Source: Fibrobacterota bacterium | GTDB lineage: Bacteria; Fibrobacterota; Fibrobacteria; UBA11236 | Direction: 5' to 3' | DNA length: 64,000 bases | Assembly: GCA_019509785.1 (NCBI GenBank) | Contig: JAEKLQ010000044.1 | Coordinates: 1-64,000, forward strand | Part shown: positions 32,415 through 40,268 of the stretch, in pieces | How positions within the stretch are numbered: position 1 is the first letter of the stretch | Layout: every line of letters starts with the position of its first letter | Program-made: the position numbers and the translations under genes | Notes under the pieces: model-generated | What the model saw: the letters and a program-made list of their open reading frames with translations, nothing else | Told to the model about the DNA's origin: nothing | The model's database searches: none

Positions 32415-33770
32415 TTACTGTCCGAACCCGGAGGTCCGCACGCAAGCCTGCCAGGTGGTATCCGCCAAGACGACCCCGGATTGCGCTTCCGGGCAAGCCT
32501 TCGGCGCCGTCGTATCGAGGATCAGCGGCACGCCCGCGGAGACGCAGGTCTTGTCCCCGAAAGCGAAGGAGACTTGCAGGGAATCCGCCGATGCCGGATA
32601 CGAATAGGCGGCCGTCTCGTTCCTGGCATTCTTCAGAACCACTTCCTGGCAGGTGTTCTTGATGAGCGCGAGATGCCCGTTCTGCCCGTCCAAGGCCGTC
32701 GGATCCCCGATGAGCTGGTTGCCCAGGCAAGCGCGGCGGCGGATGCGGATGGTAAGGGAATCGGATTTGAGATCGATGTCCCAGCCCCCGCCTTCATTCA
32801 GGAAGAACAGGTTCGGCACGCTGGTGACCAGGGAATCCTTGTCGGGTTCGCAGGTCACCGGGAACAGCCCTGACGGCAGCGGTACCAGGCCCTGCGATTT
32901 CCATTGGCCGTAGAGACCGCTCCCGTCCTTGGCGAGCGCGACGCCAAAGCAATTGCCCGCCGGGATATACCATTTGCCGCCTTGGATCCAGATGGGCAAG
33001 GACGATTGCGCCTCTTGGGACACGGGCGCGGATCCGTTACAACCGGGTTCGGCGTACGCGTAATGCAATAGATGGTTGGCGCTGTCGATATCCAGAAGCC
33101 GGGCCCGGATGAGGCCCGCGTACGGCAGGCCGGTATCGCCGTCCACCGCCATGCGGATGACGGCGGTATCCAAATCCTTGCGGGGCCGGAAAAGGGCGGC
33201 CTGGTATCCCGGTTTCACGATCGTGAAGGCGTGCAAGTTGGCGGTGGCGATTTTCCCGAGAACGGAAATGCGCGCCGGATGGCCGGCGTCGCCAAGGGCC
33301 GGGAAGGCGTAACGCGCGTGTTCCGTCTCCAGGCGGAAGAAAGCCAGCCCCGCAAATGGCTCGCGCCAGGAAACCGGGTTGCTTCCCGCGCGCAGGGAAA
33401 GGGAAAGCGCGGGCCCGATGCGACGGCCGTTCATCGCGAAGCGCAGGAGGCGGACGAGCGCCGGCTGGGGGGCGTCGATGATCAAGGAACCGGCGCGGAT
33501 CGAGAAGGAAAGGCCGGGCGCGGCGGACGGGGCCTGGGGCAAGGACACCGTCGGGGAAAATACGGATTTGCCTTGGGAATCGGAGGTCTGGCATTGGCCC
33601 GCATCCTCTTGCAAACAGATGCTGGCTCCCGGGATGGCTTGCCCCATTTTATCCGTCAGGATGAAATGCACTTCCAGCGCCCGTACCGGCCGCGCGAGCG
33701 TGGCGAAGAAGATGAGGGATAGCGTTATAGGAGCAAGGAAAAGTCGAAGCGATGCGGACCTGGGGTTCAA
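32415..33770 (-). CDS. Secreted modular protein B, paralogue of A
   Basis: A 451-residue exported protein. The TTG start at 33770 has GGGAGG a few bases upstream on the minus strand. The layout matches protein A: signal peptide, a regulatory-like domain (LTDKMGQAIPGASICLQED), a central FlgD/type-IX-tail-like sandwich (LLRFAMNGRRIGP...GLAFFRLET), a KPGYQAALFRP segment, then a Cys-containing C-terminal domain (EPGCNGS, GNCFGVA, VTCEPD, RRACLG, KNTCQEV, KTCVS, QACVR). Identity is low outside motifs, so this is an old duplication. Unlike A it ends without a basic tail. Function unknown. Confidence 0.72.
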   Translation of the reverse strand: MNPRSASLRLFLAPITLSLIFFATLARPVRALEVHFILTDKMGQAIPGASICLQEDAGQCQTSDSQGKSVFSPTVSLPQAPSAAPGLSFSIRAGSLIIDAPQPALVRLLRFAMNGRRIGPALSLSLRAGSNPVSWREPFAGLAFFRLETEHARYAFPALGDAGHPARISVLGKIATANLHAFTIVKPGYQAALFRPRKDLDTAVIRMAVDGDTGLPYAGLIRARLLDIDSANHLLHYAYAEPGCNGSAPVSQEAQSSLPIWIQGGKWYIPAGNCFGVALAKDGSGLYGQWKSQGLVPLPSGLFPVTCEPDKDSLVTSVPNLFFLNEGGGWDIDLKSDSLTIRIRRRACLGNQLIGDPTALDGQNGHLALIKNTCQEVVLKNARNETAAYSYPASADSLQVSFAFGDKTCVSAGVPLILDTTAPKACPEAQSGVVLADTTWQACVRTSGFGQ

Positions 33771-33798
33771 GGGTCCCTCCCGGGATTAATGCCCCCTA

Positions 33799-33804
33799 AC
33801 TATA
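33799..33804 (-). promoter_or_regulatory. TATAGT -10 element for protein B gene
   Basis: TATAGT on the minus strand, about 30 bases before the TTG start, with no clear -35. A palindrome CCGGATCCGG (33816-33825) lies just upstream and could be an operator or chance. Confidence 0.3.
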
Positions 33805-33832
33805 CCACGCGGCGGCCGGATCCGGGAATCCG

Positions 33833-34264
33833 TTAGTCGCGTGTGGCCCAATCCGGGCGGCCCTGGCGGCGTTGTCCCAGGAAGAGGACGGTCTCGGCGA
33901 CGGCCCATTCCTCCGCGGGCAGATCGAAGGGGTGGCCGGCTTCCCCGGCCAGTTCCCGCTGTTCGACCACGCTGTCGTAGAAGAAGGACAGTGCCTGGAT
34001 CAAATCGATGAGGGCACGGGCGGAGTAGCGGCCGGATTCGGCCTGCTCCTCGATGAAGGATTGCACTTGCCCGGGACGGAGCCTTTCGGGCTTGAGGGCA
34101 TGGCGGGCCAGGAAGGGCGAAAGCGCCCGGGTCCAGCGGACCCGGCGTTCCGCCTCGATGCCGCGGCGTTCCAGGGCGGAATCGAACCGGTTCATCCAAT
34201 GCTGTATTTGGGCGGATTCGACGTGCCTTTGGGCGCGTAACACGGCGGTCGCGAATGGAACCAT
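33833..34264 (-). CDS. Stand-alone recombinase-type SAM-like DNA-binding domain protein
   Basis: A 143-residue protein. The ATG at 34264 is preceded by GGGAGG at good spacing; the GTG six bases upstream lies in that site. Residues about 20-100 look like the N-terminal core-binding (SAM-like) domain of tyrosine recombinases: HWMNRFDSALERRG, then RPGQVQSFIEEQAESGRYSARALIDLIQALSFFYD. The catalytic domain with the R-H-R-Y residues is absent, and the sequence ends with a short basic tail. It may be a decayed integrase remnant or an adaptor DNA-binding protein. A cluster of hairpins precedes it. Confidence 0.6.
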   Translation of the reverse strand: MVPFATAVLRAQRHVESAQIQHWMNRFDSALERRGIEAERRVRWTRALSPFLARHALKPERLRPGQVQSFIEEQAESGRYSARALIDLIQALSFFYDSVVEQRELAGEAGHPFDLPAEEWAVAETVLFLGQRRQGRPDWATRD

Positions 34265-34285
34265 ATTCACCTCCCGGGTTCGTTC

Positions 34286-34363
34286 CCAATGTCGCTCATT
34301 GGACGTCTCCGGAGGATGATCGGTATCACGATCCCGCTTCGCCCTGTGAGGGGGCTCACAGGG
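34286..34363. other. Three consecutive hairpins
   Basis: Three inverted repeats lie in 78 bases between two minus-strand genes: CCAATG/CATTGG (34286-34302, five-base loop), GATCG/CGATC (34318-34333) and CCCTGTGAG/CTCACAGGG (34342-34363, nine-base stem with GGGG loop). The last is a possible terminator for the LamG-dockerin gene, though no T-run follows. The group may also be a recombination or regulatory site. Confidence 0.5.
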
Positions 34364-34389
34364 GGGCTACGCGCATCCTCACGAAGGGC

Positions 34390-37188
34390 TCAACGGGAAC
34401 CCAGGGAAAGGTGGAGCCAGGCCTTGTCGCCATCGGGCGCGGAGAGGCGGATCCAAATGAGGCCGCGCGGCCAACCGCGTTCGGGAAGATCGAAGACGGC
34501 CGGGGCGCGATCCCAGGATTGCGACCAGAGGCGTTGGCCGCGCCCATCGAAGGCTTGCAGGCGCGCGGGCTTTCCCGCGAGGTTGGCGAACTGGATGCGG
34601 TTGCCGGAAAGGCGCGCCCCTGCTGGGACGGCCGCGCGATGATGGATGACGGGAGTGGGATCGACCTGCAACGGAGCGGAGACGAAGCCGTCGCCCGTAA
34701 GCCGGCCTTCGTTCAGGTAGGCGGAAAGGAGGGTTATCGGCCCGGGAGCCGTCGCTGAATCGGCCATTGCCGTGATGCGGAGGAGACCGGTCGCATCCCC
34801 GACCAGGGGAACCTCGCCGACCGTGGCTACGGAAAGGACGTGGCTGACGGGATCGAAGTGGGAGACCACCCTGTCGGAGAACCACGAGGAGTGGATTTGG
34901 CCCACTTGCGTGACCGTCGCGGGTAATTGGAAACGGAACTCGGCCGCGGTAAGGCCGACGAGGCCGCTTCCGGACAGGCTGTAGACGTAATCCCCCGCCG
35001 TCCCGGCGGCCGAGGGAGGATTGATCGTCAACGCCGCGCCGGTGACGGGGGAGGCGGCTGCGCGCTTGCCCAATCCCTTTTCCATGGGAAAGGAGCCGAT
35101 CAATCCGATGGCGTACTGGAAGACCAGGGCCGCGTCATAGCTGGAGATGCCACCGGTGCCGCTTACGTCCGCCAGTGCCGGATCGAATTTCGCGGAATCC
35201 GTTCCCGGTCGGAAGCCCACCACGTAGTCCAGGATGGCTTGGGCATCGAAGATGTCGACTTTGCCATCCCCATTGACGTCGCCGGGCAGCGAACGCGGCG
35301 CGGAAACCGTGATCCGTCCCGGTACCAAGGTGGCGACCAACTCGCCTTTGTCGTCGAGACGGATGCCCTCCAGGTTCACGTCGGTAAAGGCGCCCAAGGG
35401 GGCTTCGGCCGGAATGACGAAGCCGAAACGCAATAGCTCGCCCTCGCTTTTGCCAAGTGCGACGGGAGCGCCGCCCAAGGCGACGGGAATGGAATCCTTG
35501 CGTGCATCGTTCCATCCCTTTAGGGCCCAATCGCGCGCCAGGCCGCTATCGGTTTTGATCCCCGCGAAGCGGGCCACGGTAGAATCGACGCGCAAGACGA
35601 ACTGGCAAGCCGACAGGGTGGCCGAGCTCAAGTTAGCCAAGCGCAATGGCACCCATACCGAATCGCCCGGTTTCCCGAAGAACTTGCCCATCCCGAGATT
35701 CAGGACGGGAGGCCGGGACGGAATGCGCTTGTATTCGGCCGCGATCTCCGCCGCTCCCAGCGCCCTCCCGTAAATGCTCATCTCATCGATACGGCCATGG
35801 AACCAGCCAGGCGTGGATTGGTTGCGCATGCAGGCGCCGATCTGGGGCAGCGGCGGAGGATAGCCGATCTCCCCCCACGTCTCCGCGGCGCCCGCCTGGA
35901 CTCCGTCGATCCACATCCTCCCGTATCCGTCGCTTACCGTGAGGGCGACCATATGCCAGGCGCCATCGGCCAGGGAAACGGGGCGGAAGATCTCGGACCA
36001 ATAAGCGCCGTTATAGACCTTCCTCCCGGTGACGCCTTCGAGTTCGCCGAATCGGAAACGGAACTCGGTCCCTTGGTCCACCGAATCCCCGATGGTGTAA
36101 ATCAGGTTGCTGTAGATGACGCGCTGATCATTACCGATCCCTTGTTCATACGGCTGTATCCATGCCGCCACGGTGAAGGCCGGGGGATTGAAAGCCGAAT
36201 CGGAAGGCAGCTGGACGTAGGTGTCCTTCCCGTTGAATTCCAAGGAAGATCCGCGCGCGCCGGCTTTCCATGCGGTTTCCCCGTGGATGGCCCCGTCGAA
36301 GCCGTTCCCGCTGCGATCGTGCAGTATCGCGCCTTCGCCTTCGTCGAAATCGTACTGGGCGATCAGGCCGCCGGTCTGGGGCGGTTTGACCTTATCGGCG
36401 AGGAGGGCGTAGGCGGCGGCCATTTCGGACGCGTCGAGACCGCGATCATAAATGCTCATCTCGTCGATGCGGCCGCGGAAGAATCCCTTGCTGGCCCAGT
36501 TGCGGAGGCATGCGCCGATCTGGGGCAATGAGGTTGGCTGCGGGATCGCGGCCCAAGGTTGGGGCGCTCCCGCCATGTTCCCGTCGACCCACAGGGTTCC
36601 GATGCCTTGCGAAACCGAAAAAGCCACCCAGTGCCAGGCGCCATCGGCCAAGGATACGGGGCGCATCATATCGGACCAGTGGCCATTGAATTCGGCGCCG
36701 GCGGAAACGCCTTCCAATTGGCTGTTCCGGAAACGCAGCAACGATCCCTGCGTGAGCAATCCGGGCGTCGTGGAGACGAGATTGCTGTAGATGTCCCGCT
36801 CCACCGTCCCGGGGCCTTGATCCGTAGGTTGGATCCACGCCGCCACCGTGAAGGAGGCGAGCAGGAAAGCCGAATCGGCAGGCAATTGCACGTAGGCATC
36901 GATGCCGTTGAATTCCAGCGCGCTTCCCTTTATCCCGGCAGCCCATTTCGCCCCGCCTTGGATGGCCCCATCGAAACCATGGCCGCTGCGATCGTGCAGG
37001 ACCGCGCCATCGCCATCGTCGAAATCGTATCGGGCCACCAGTCCGTTTTCCGAGGCGATCGGATCCGAAGCGGCCGCATTCGCGACGATCCCCAGGCCGA
37101 TCGCGACCGCGGACGCCGCGAGCGGGAAAAATCCGGCGCATAACCTGAGAGCATGGAATCGGACAGATAGCGGTTGCACTGCGGGCAT
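34390..37188 (-). CDS. Secreted LamG-LamG-cohesin-dockerin protein
   Basis: A 932-residue protein; the ATG at 37188 has AAAGGAG seven bases upstream and gives a long signal peptide. Two LamG/concanavalin-type domains (about 45-245 and 265-470) are close repeats (NGLVARYDFDDGDGAVLHDR versus GGLIAQYDFDEGEGAILHDR). A cohesin-like sandwich (about 490-630, DSVWVPLRLANLSSATLSAC) and a type I dockerin (about 632-700) follow. The dockerin's first repeat is DVNGDGKVDIFDAQAILDYV; the second, DVSGTGGISSYDAALVFQYA, is partly degenerate. A second cohesin-like domain and a FlgD/type-IX-like tail (LQAFDGRGQRLWSQSW) end it. LamG domains suggest carbohydrate binding; no catalytic domain is seen. Confidence 0.85.
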   Translation of the reverse strand: MPAVQPLSVRFHALRLCAGFFPLAASAVAIGLGIVANAAASDPIASENGLVARYDFDDGDGAVLHDRSGHGFDGAIQGGAKWAAGIKGSALEFNGIDAYVQLPADSAFLLASFTVAAWIQPTDQGPGTVERDIYSNLVSTTPGLLTQGSLLRFRNSQLEGVSAGAEFNGHWSDMMRPVSLADGAWHWVAFSVSQGIGTLWVDGNMAGAPQPWAAIPQPTSLPQIGACLRNWASKGFFRGRIDEMSIYDRGLDASEMAAAYALLADKVKPPQTGGLIAQYDFDEGEGAILHDRSGNGFDGAIHGETAWKAGARGSSLEFNGKDTYVQLPSDSAFNPPAFTVAAWIQPYEQGIGNDQRVIYSNLIYTIGDSVDQGTEFRFRFGELEGVTGRKVYNGAYWSEIFRPVSLADGAWHMVALTVSDGYGRMWIDGVQAGAAETWGEIGYPPPLPQIGACMRNQSTPGWFHGRIDEMSIYGRALGAAEIAAEYKRIPSRPPVLNLGMGKFFGKPGDSVWVPLRLANLSSATLSACQFVLRVDSTVARFAGIKTDSGLARDWALKGWNDARKDSIPVALGGAPVALGKSEGELLRFGFVIPAEAPLGAFTDVNLEGIRLDDKGELVATLVPGRITVSAPRSLPGDVNGDGKVDIFDAQAILDYVVGFRPGTDSAKFDPALADVSGTGGISSYDAALVFQYAIGLIGSFPMEKGLGKRAAASPVTGAALTINPPSAAGTAGDYVYSLSGSGLVGLTAAEFRFQLPATVTQVGQIHSSWFSDRVVSHFDPVSHVLSVATVGEVPLVGDATGLLRITAMADSATAPGPITLLSAYLNEGRLTGDGFVSAPLQVDPTPVIHHRAAVPAGARLSGNRIQFANLAGKPARLQAFDGRGQRLWSQSWDRAPAVFDLPERGWPRGLIWIRLSAPDGDKAWLHLSLGSR

Positions 37189-37292
37189 GGCAACTCCTTT
37201 GATATCGCGGTAAGGAAAAGGTAACACCGATCGGGCCGGAATTCATGCCTTTCCCGCATCGGGGAACCGGATTTCCCTCCCCTAGGAAAGAA

Positions 37293-37317
37293 AAGGCACC
37301 ATAAACCCTAGTGCCTT
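37293..37317 (-). terminator. Intrinsic terminator on the minus strand, no CDS upstream
   Basis: AAGGCAC and GTGCCTT form a perfect 7-bp stem with an 11-base loop; on the minus strand it is followed by TTCTTTCC. It faces a transcript coming from 37320-37680, where no minus-strand gene is credible, and so supports a non-coding RNA there. Confidence 0.6.
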
Positions 37318-37394
37318 CCATTGAAATCTTCTTGCCGCGCCCGATTCCGCCGTTTTTCCCACGCCCTTCCCTTCCTCTCCAAGCGGACGGGCAG

Positions 37395-37650
37395 ATGTGG
37401 GTTGCGGCGAGGCCGGAAAGGGCGGGTCCGGGTCTCCGGTTCGCCGAGTTGCAAGCGCCTCGATCCGGGGATGGGAATGGTCCGCAAAGGACGGCCAGCC
37501 CGAGGCAGCCGGCGAGAGACACACAGTTTGCTTTCCGCGGGCGTCCCCATCCCCGGATCGCGAACCGACCGCGACGCATTGACCAGCGAGCTCCGAGGCG
37601 AACCGGAGCCCCGGCCCCGCCCGGACCCACCTCAGCCGCAGCCCCGGCAT
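37395..37650 (-). ncRNA. Candidate structured non-coding RNA (long nested hairpin)
   Basis: Nested inverted arms, outside in: 37399-37412 with 37630-37644 (14 pairs, one G-T, one bulge); GGGTCCGGG 37424-37432 with 37620-37628; CTCCGGTTCGCC 37434-37445 with 37597-37608; CGATCCGGGGATGGG 37461-37475 with 37546-37560. The last three are perfect (9, 12, 15 bp). They would fold into one long rod with a central asymmetric bubble (15 and 36 nt) and a 70-nt apical part that has further stems. The topology recalls 6S RNA, but I see no sequence proof. The minus strand is chosen because a terminator follows on that side. This lies in a 489-bp stretch without a real gene. Confidence 0.55.
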
Positions 37651-37677
37651 ACCCCGATTTCTATCTTTACCCCCTCG

Positions 37678-40206
37678 ATGCAATCCCTCCCCGATCTCAA
37701 GCCTTCCGACCTGAATCCGCCCCAGCTCGAAGCCGTCACCTACGGCCCGGGGCCGCAATTGATCCTGGCCGGGGCCGGATCCGGAAAGACGCGGGTCCTG
37801 ACGTATAAGATCGCGTGGCTGATCCGCGAACGGGGCTTACGGCCCTGGGAAGTCTTGGCGGTCACCTTCACCAACAAGGCCGCGCAGGAAATGCGCCTGC
37901 GCATCGCGGGGCTGATCGGCTATGCGGGGAATCTGCGCTGGGTGGGAACCTTCCACAGCATTTGCGCGCGGCTGCTGCGTTTCCACGCCACCCGGCTCGG
38001 CTATACGGCCAACTTCTCCATCTTCGACACGGACGATCAGAAACGCTTCATCAAGGCCGTACTGAAAGCGGAAAAGCTCGAGGACGACGTGCGCTTCTCC
38101 GCGGACGCGGTGAGGCATTACATCAGCCGGAATAAGAACCAGGGAATTACGACCGATCAGGCCAAGCTGGAAGCGGAGGACACGTACGAGGAGCGCATGG
38201 CGCTGCTGTACCACAAGTACAACGAGGAGCTGATCAAGAACAACGGGATGGATTTCGACGACTTGATCTTCCTCGCCATCCGCTTGCTGGAGTCCTTTCC
38301 GGAAATCCGCGAGGTATTCAGTTCCGGCTTCCGTTACGTGCTCATCGATGAGTACCAGGATACCAACAAGGCGCAGTACAAGCTGATCCGCCTGCTGGTG
38401 GGCCCGCATCATAACCTGGTGGTGGTGGGCGACGACGATCAAAGCATCTACGGCTGGCGCGGCGCGGATATCGGCAACATCCTTAGCTTCCGGAAGGACT
38501 TTCCGGAGGCGAAGGTGACCAAGCTGGAGCAGAATTACCGCTCCTCCGCGAACATCCTGGGCGTGGCCTCTTCGGTCATCCGCAACAATAAGAACCGGAT
38601 GGACAAGACCATTTGGACCGCCAACGAGCCGGGCGAGAAGATCGGACTGTTGGAACTGGACGACGAGATCCTGGAGGCGGCCTGGGTGGCCCGCCGCATC
38701 GGCGAGCAGGACGGGGGGAACCGCTTCAAACCCGGGGATACCGCGGTTTTCTACCGTACCAATGCGCAGTCGCGCGTCCTGGAAGACGAACTGCGGAGGC
38801 AGCGCATCCCCTACCTGATCGTCGGGGGCATCCGCTTCTACGAACGCAGGGAGGTGAAGGATTTGATGGCGTACCTGCGGGTGCTTTCCAATCCGCAGGA
38901 TAGCGTCTCCCTGGCGCGCATCATCAACGTGCCCAAACGCGGCATCGGGGACAAGAGCATCCAGACGGTGGAACTGTACGCGGCGGAAACGGGCATCGGC
39001 CTGTTCGATGGCCTGCGCCGGGCCCGCTCCAGCGGCCTATCGGATGCCGCGGCCAAGCGCATCCTGGAATTCGTGGCCCTGATCGACACCTTGCGCGCGC
39101 TCGCGGCCAACGAGTCCTTGCCCACCCTCATCGCCGAAATCATCAATCGTACCGGCTTCAAATCCCATCTCGAGGAAGAGGGGACAGAAGAGGCCTTGGA
39201 TCGCCTGGCCAACGTCGAGGAACTGGTGGCGGCGGCCCAGGACTTCCTGCGGCGCCGCTCCGACAACGAACTCGAAGCCGCCCGCGACCCCGATGCGGAC
39301 GAAGCGGATCGTTTTCAACGCGCGCTGGAACTGAAATTCCCTTTGCCTTCACGCGAGGATGCGGACTCGACGACGGGCGGATCCGTCGCCGAAACCGGGG
39401 CCGATTCCGCGGCACTTGATTTCTTCGGGGACGCCCTTCCCGGAGGTAACCTACATGCTACCTCGGGCGGATCGTCGCCTGCCGGCCCGCGTACGGGCCG
39501 TCTGGAAGATCTGGAGTTGTTCCTCCAGGAAATCTCCCTGCTGGCGGATACCGATGGGCTTAAGGCTTCGCAGGAAGCGGTGACCTTGATGACGGTGCAC
39601 AGCGCCAAGGGGCTGGAATTCCCGCGCGTGTTCGTGACCGGATTGGAAGACGGCCTCTTCCCGATGCTGAGGGAAGGGGATGACGGGGACGTGGAGGAGG
39701 AGCGGCGGCTGTTCTACGTCGCCGTGACGCGGGCCCGCGAGCAATTGAACCTGACCTACGCGCGGCGCCGGCGGCGCTACGGCATGTATCAGGAGGCGGG
39801 GGGCTCCCGTTTCCTGGGCGAAATCGATCGGAACTACCTGGAAATCGCCAGGCCCCGGATGCCGCAAAGCCCTTTCGCGAAAGCGGCCGGGCGCGAGGAA
39901 CGTTCCTGGGGCGGGTTCGGGGGCGCCCGCGGCGGATCCGGGCCCTCACGCGGCTACGGGACCTCGGGCGGGCGCGGGAGCGACGATTTCGGCACCACCG
40001 CGACCCCGGACTACGAGGATTTCAGCCAAGAACACGAGGAAGGCTTCCGCAAGGGACAGCGCGTGCGCCATGAAAAGTTCGGCGACGGAACCGTAATGGC
40101 GACCGATGGGAACGGCGAATCAGCGCGGGTGCACGTCCTGTTCGCGGATCATATCCGCCGGGTGCTGATGGTGAAGTTCGCCAAATTGCGCACGCTCGAT
40201 CCCTGA
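37678..40206 (+). CDS. pcrA: UvrD/PcrA-type DNA helicase
   Basis: An 842-residue superfamily 1A helicase acting in mismatch and excision repair and in clearing stalled forks. Motifs in order: Q motif (LNPPQLEAV), I AGAGSGKT (Lys37), Ia VTFTNKAAQEM, II LIDEYQDTN, III GDDDQSIYGWRGA, IV EQNYRSS, V MTVHSAKGLEF, VI FYVAVTRARE. A Gly-rich C-terminal linker precedes the PcrA-type tail RVRHEKFGDGTV, which contacts RNA polymerase in relatives. The ATG at 37678 fits the family start; the frame is open to 37321, but that part is Arg/Pro-rich and overlaps the structured region. Two acidic insertions lie in the 2B region. Confidence 0.95.
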   Translation: MQSLPDLKPSDLNPPQLEAVTYGPGPQLILAGAGSGKTRVLTYKIAWLIRERGLRPWEVLAVTFTNKAAQEMRLRIAGLIGYAGNLRWVGTFHSICARLLRFHATRLGYTANFSIFDTDDQKRFIKAVLKAEKLEDDVRFSADAVRHYISRNKNQGITTDQAKLEAEDTYEERMALLYHKYNEELIKNNGMDFDDLIFLAIRLLESFPEIREVFSSGFRYVLIDEYQDTNKAQYKLIRLLVGPHHNLVVVGDDDQSIYGWRGADIGNILSFRKDFPEAKVTKLEQNYRSSANILGVASSVIRNNKNRMDKTIWTANEPGEKIGLLELDDEILEAAWVARRIGEQDGGNRFKPGDTAVFYRTNAQSRVLEDELRRQRIPYLIVGGIRFYERREVKDLMAYLRVLSNPQDSVSLARIINVPKRGIGDKSIQTVELYAAETGIGLFDGLRRARSSGLSDAAAKRILEFVALIDTLRALAANESLPTLIAEIINRTGFKSHLEEEGTEEALDRLANVEELVAAAQDFLRRRSDNELEAARDPDADEADRFQRALELKFPLPSREDADSTTGGSVAETGADSAALDFFGDALPGGNLHATSGGSSPAGPRTGRLEDLELFLQEISLLADTDGLKASQEAVTLMTVHSAKGLEFPRVFVTGLEDGLFPMLREGDDGDVEEERRLFYVAVTRAREQLNLTYARRRRRYGMYQEAGGSRFLGEIDRNYLEIARPRMPQSPFAKAAGREERSWGGFGGARGGSGPSRGYGTSGGRGSDDFGTTATPDYEDFSQEHEEGFRKGQRVRHEKFGDGTVMATDGNGESARVHVLFADHIRRVLMVKFAKLRTLDP

Positions 40207-40268
40207 AATCAATTACCGAATAATTACATTCTCCGGTCGCGATTAATCCTTCAGCGGATCGGAGTCCC

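Noticed and set aside
37395-37650. RNase P RNA, tmRNA or SRP RNA
   Set aside because: I looked for the RNase P GAGGAAAGUCC core, a tmRNA tRNA-like end and the SRP GGAAG-type apical motif and found none. 6S remains possible by shape only.
37321-37677. N-terminal extension of the PcrA helicase
   Set aside because: The frame is open, but the 119 residues are Arg/Pro-rich without similarity, and the DNA forms the nested inverted repeats; the ATG at 37678 gives the family's normal start.
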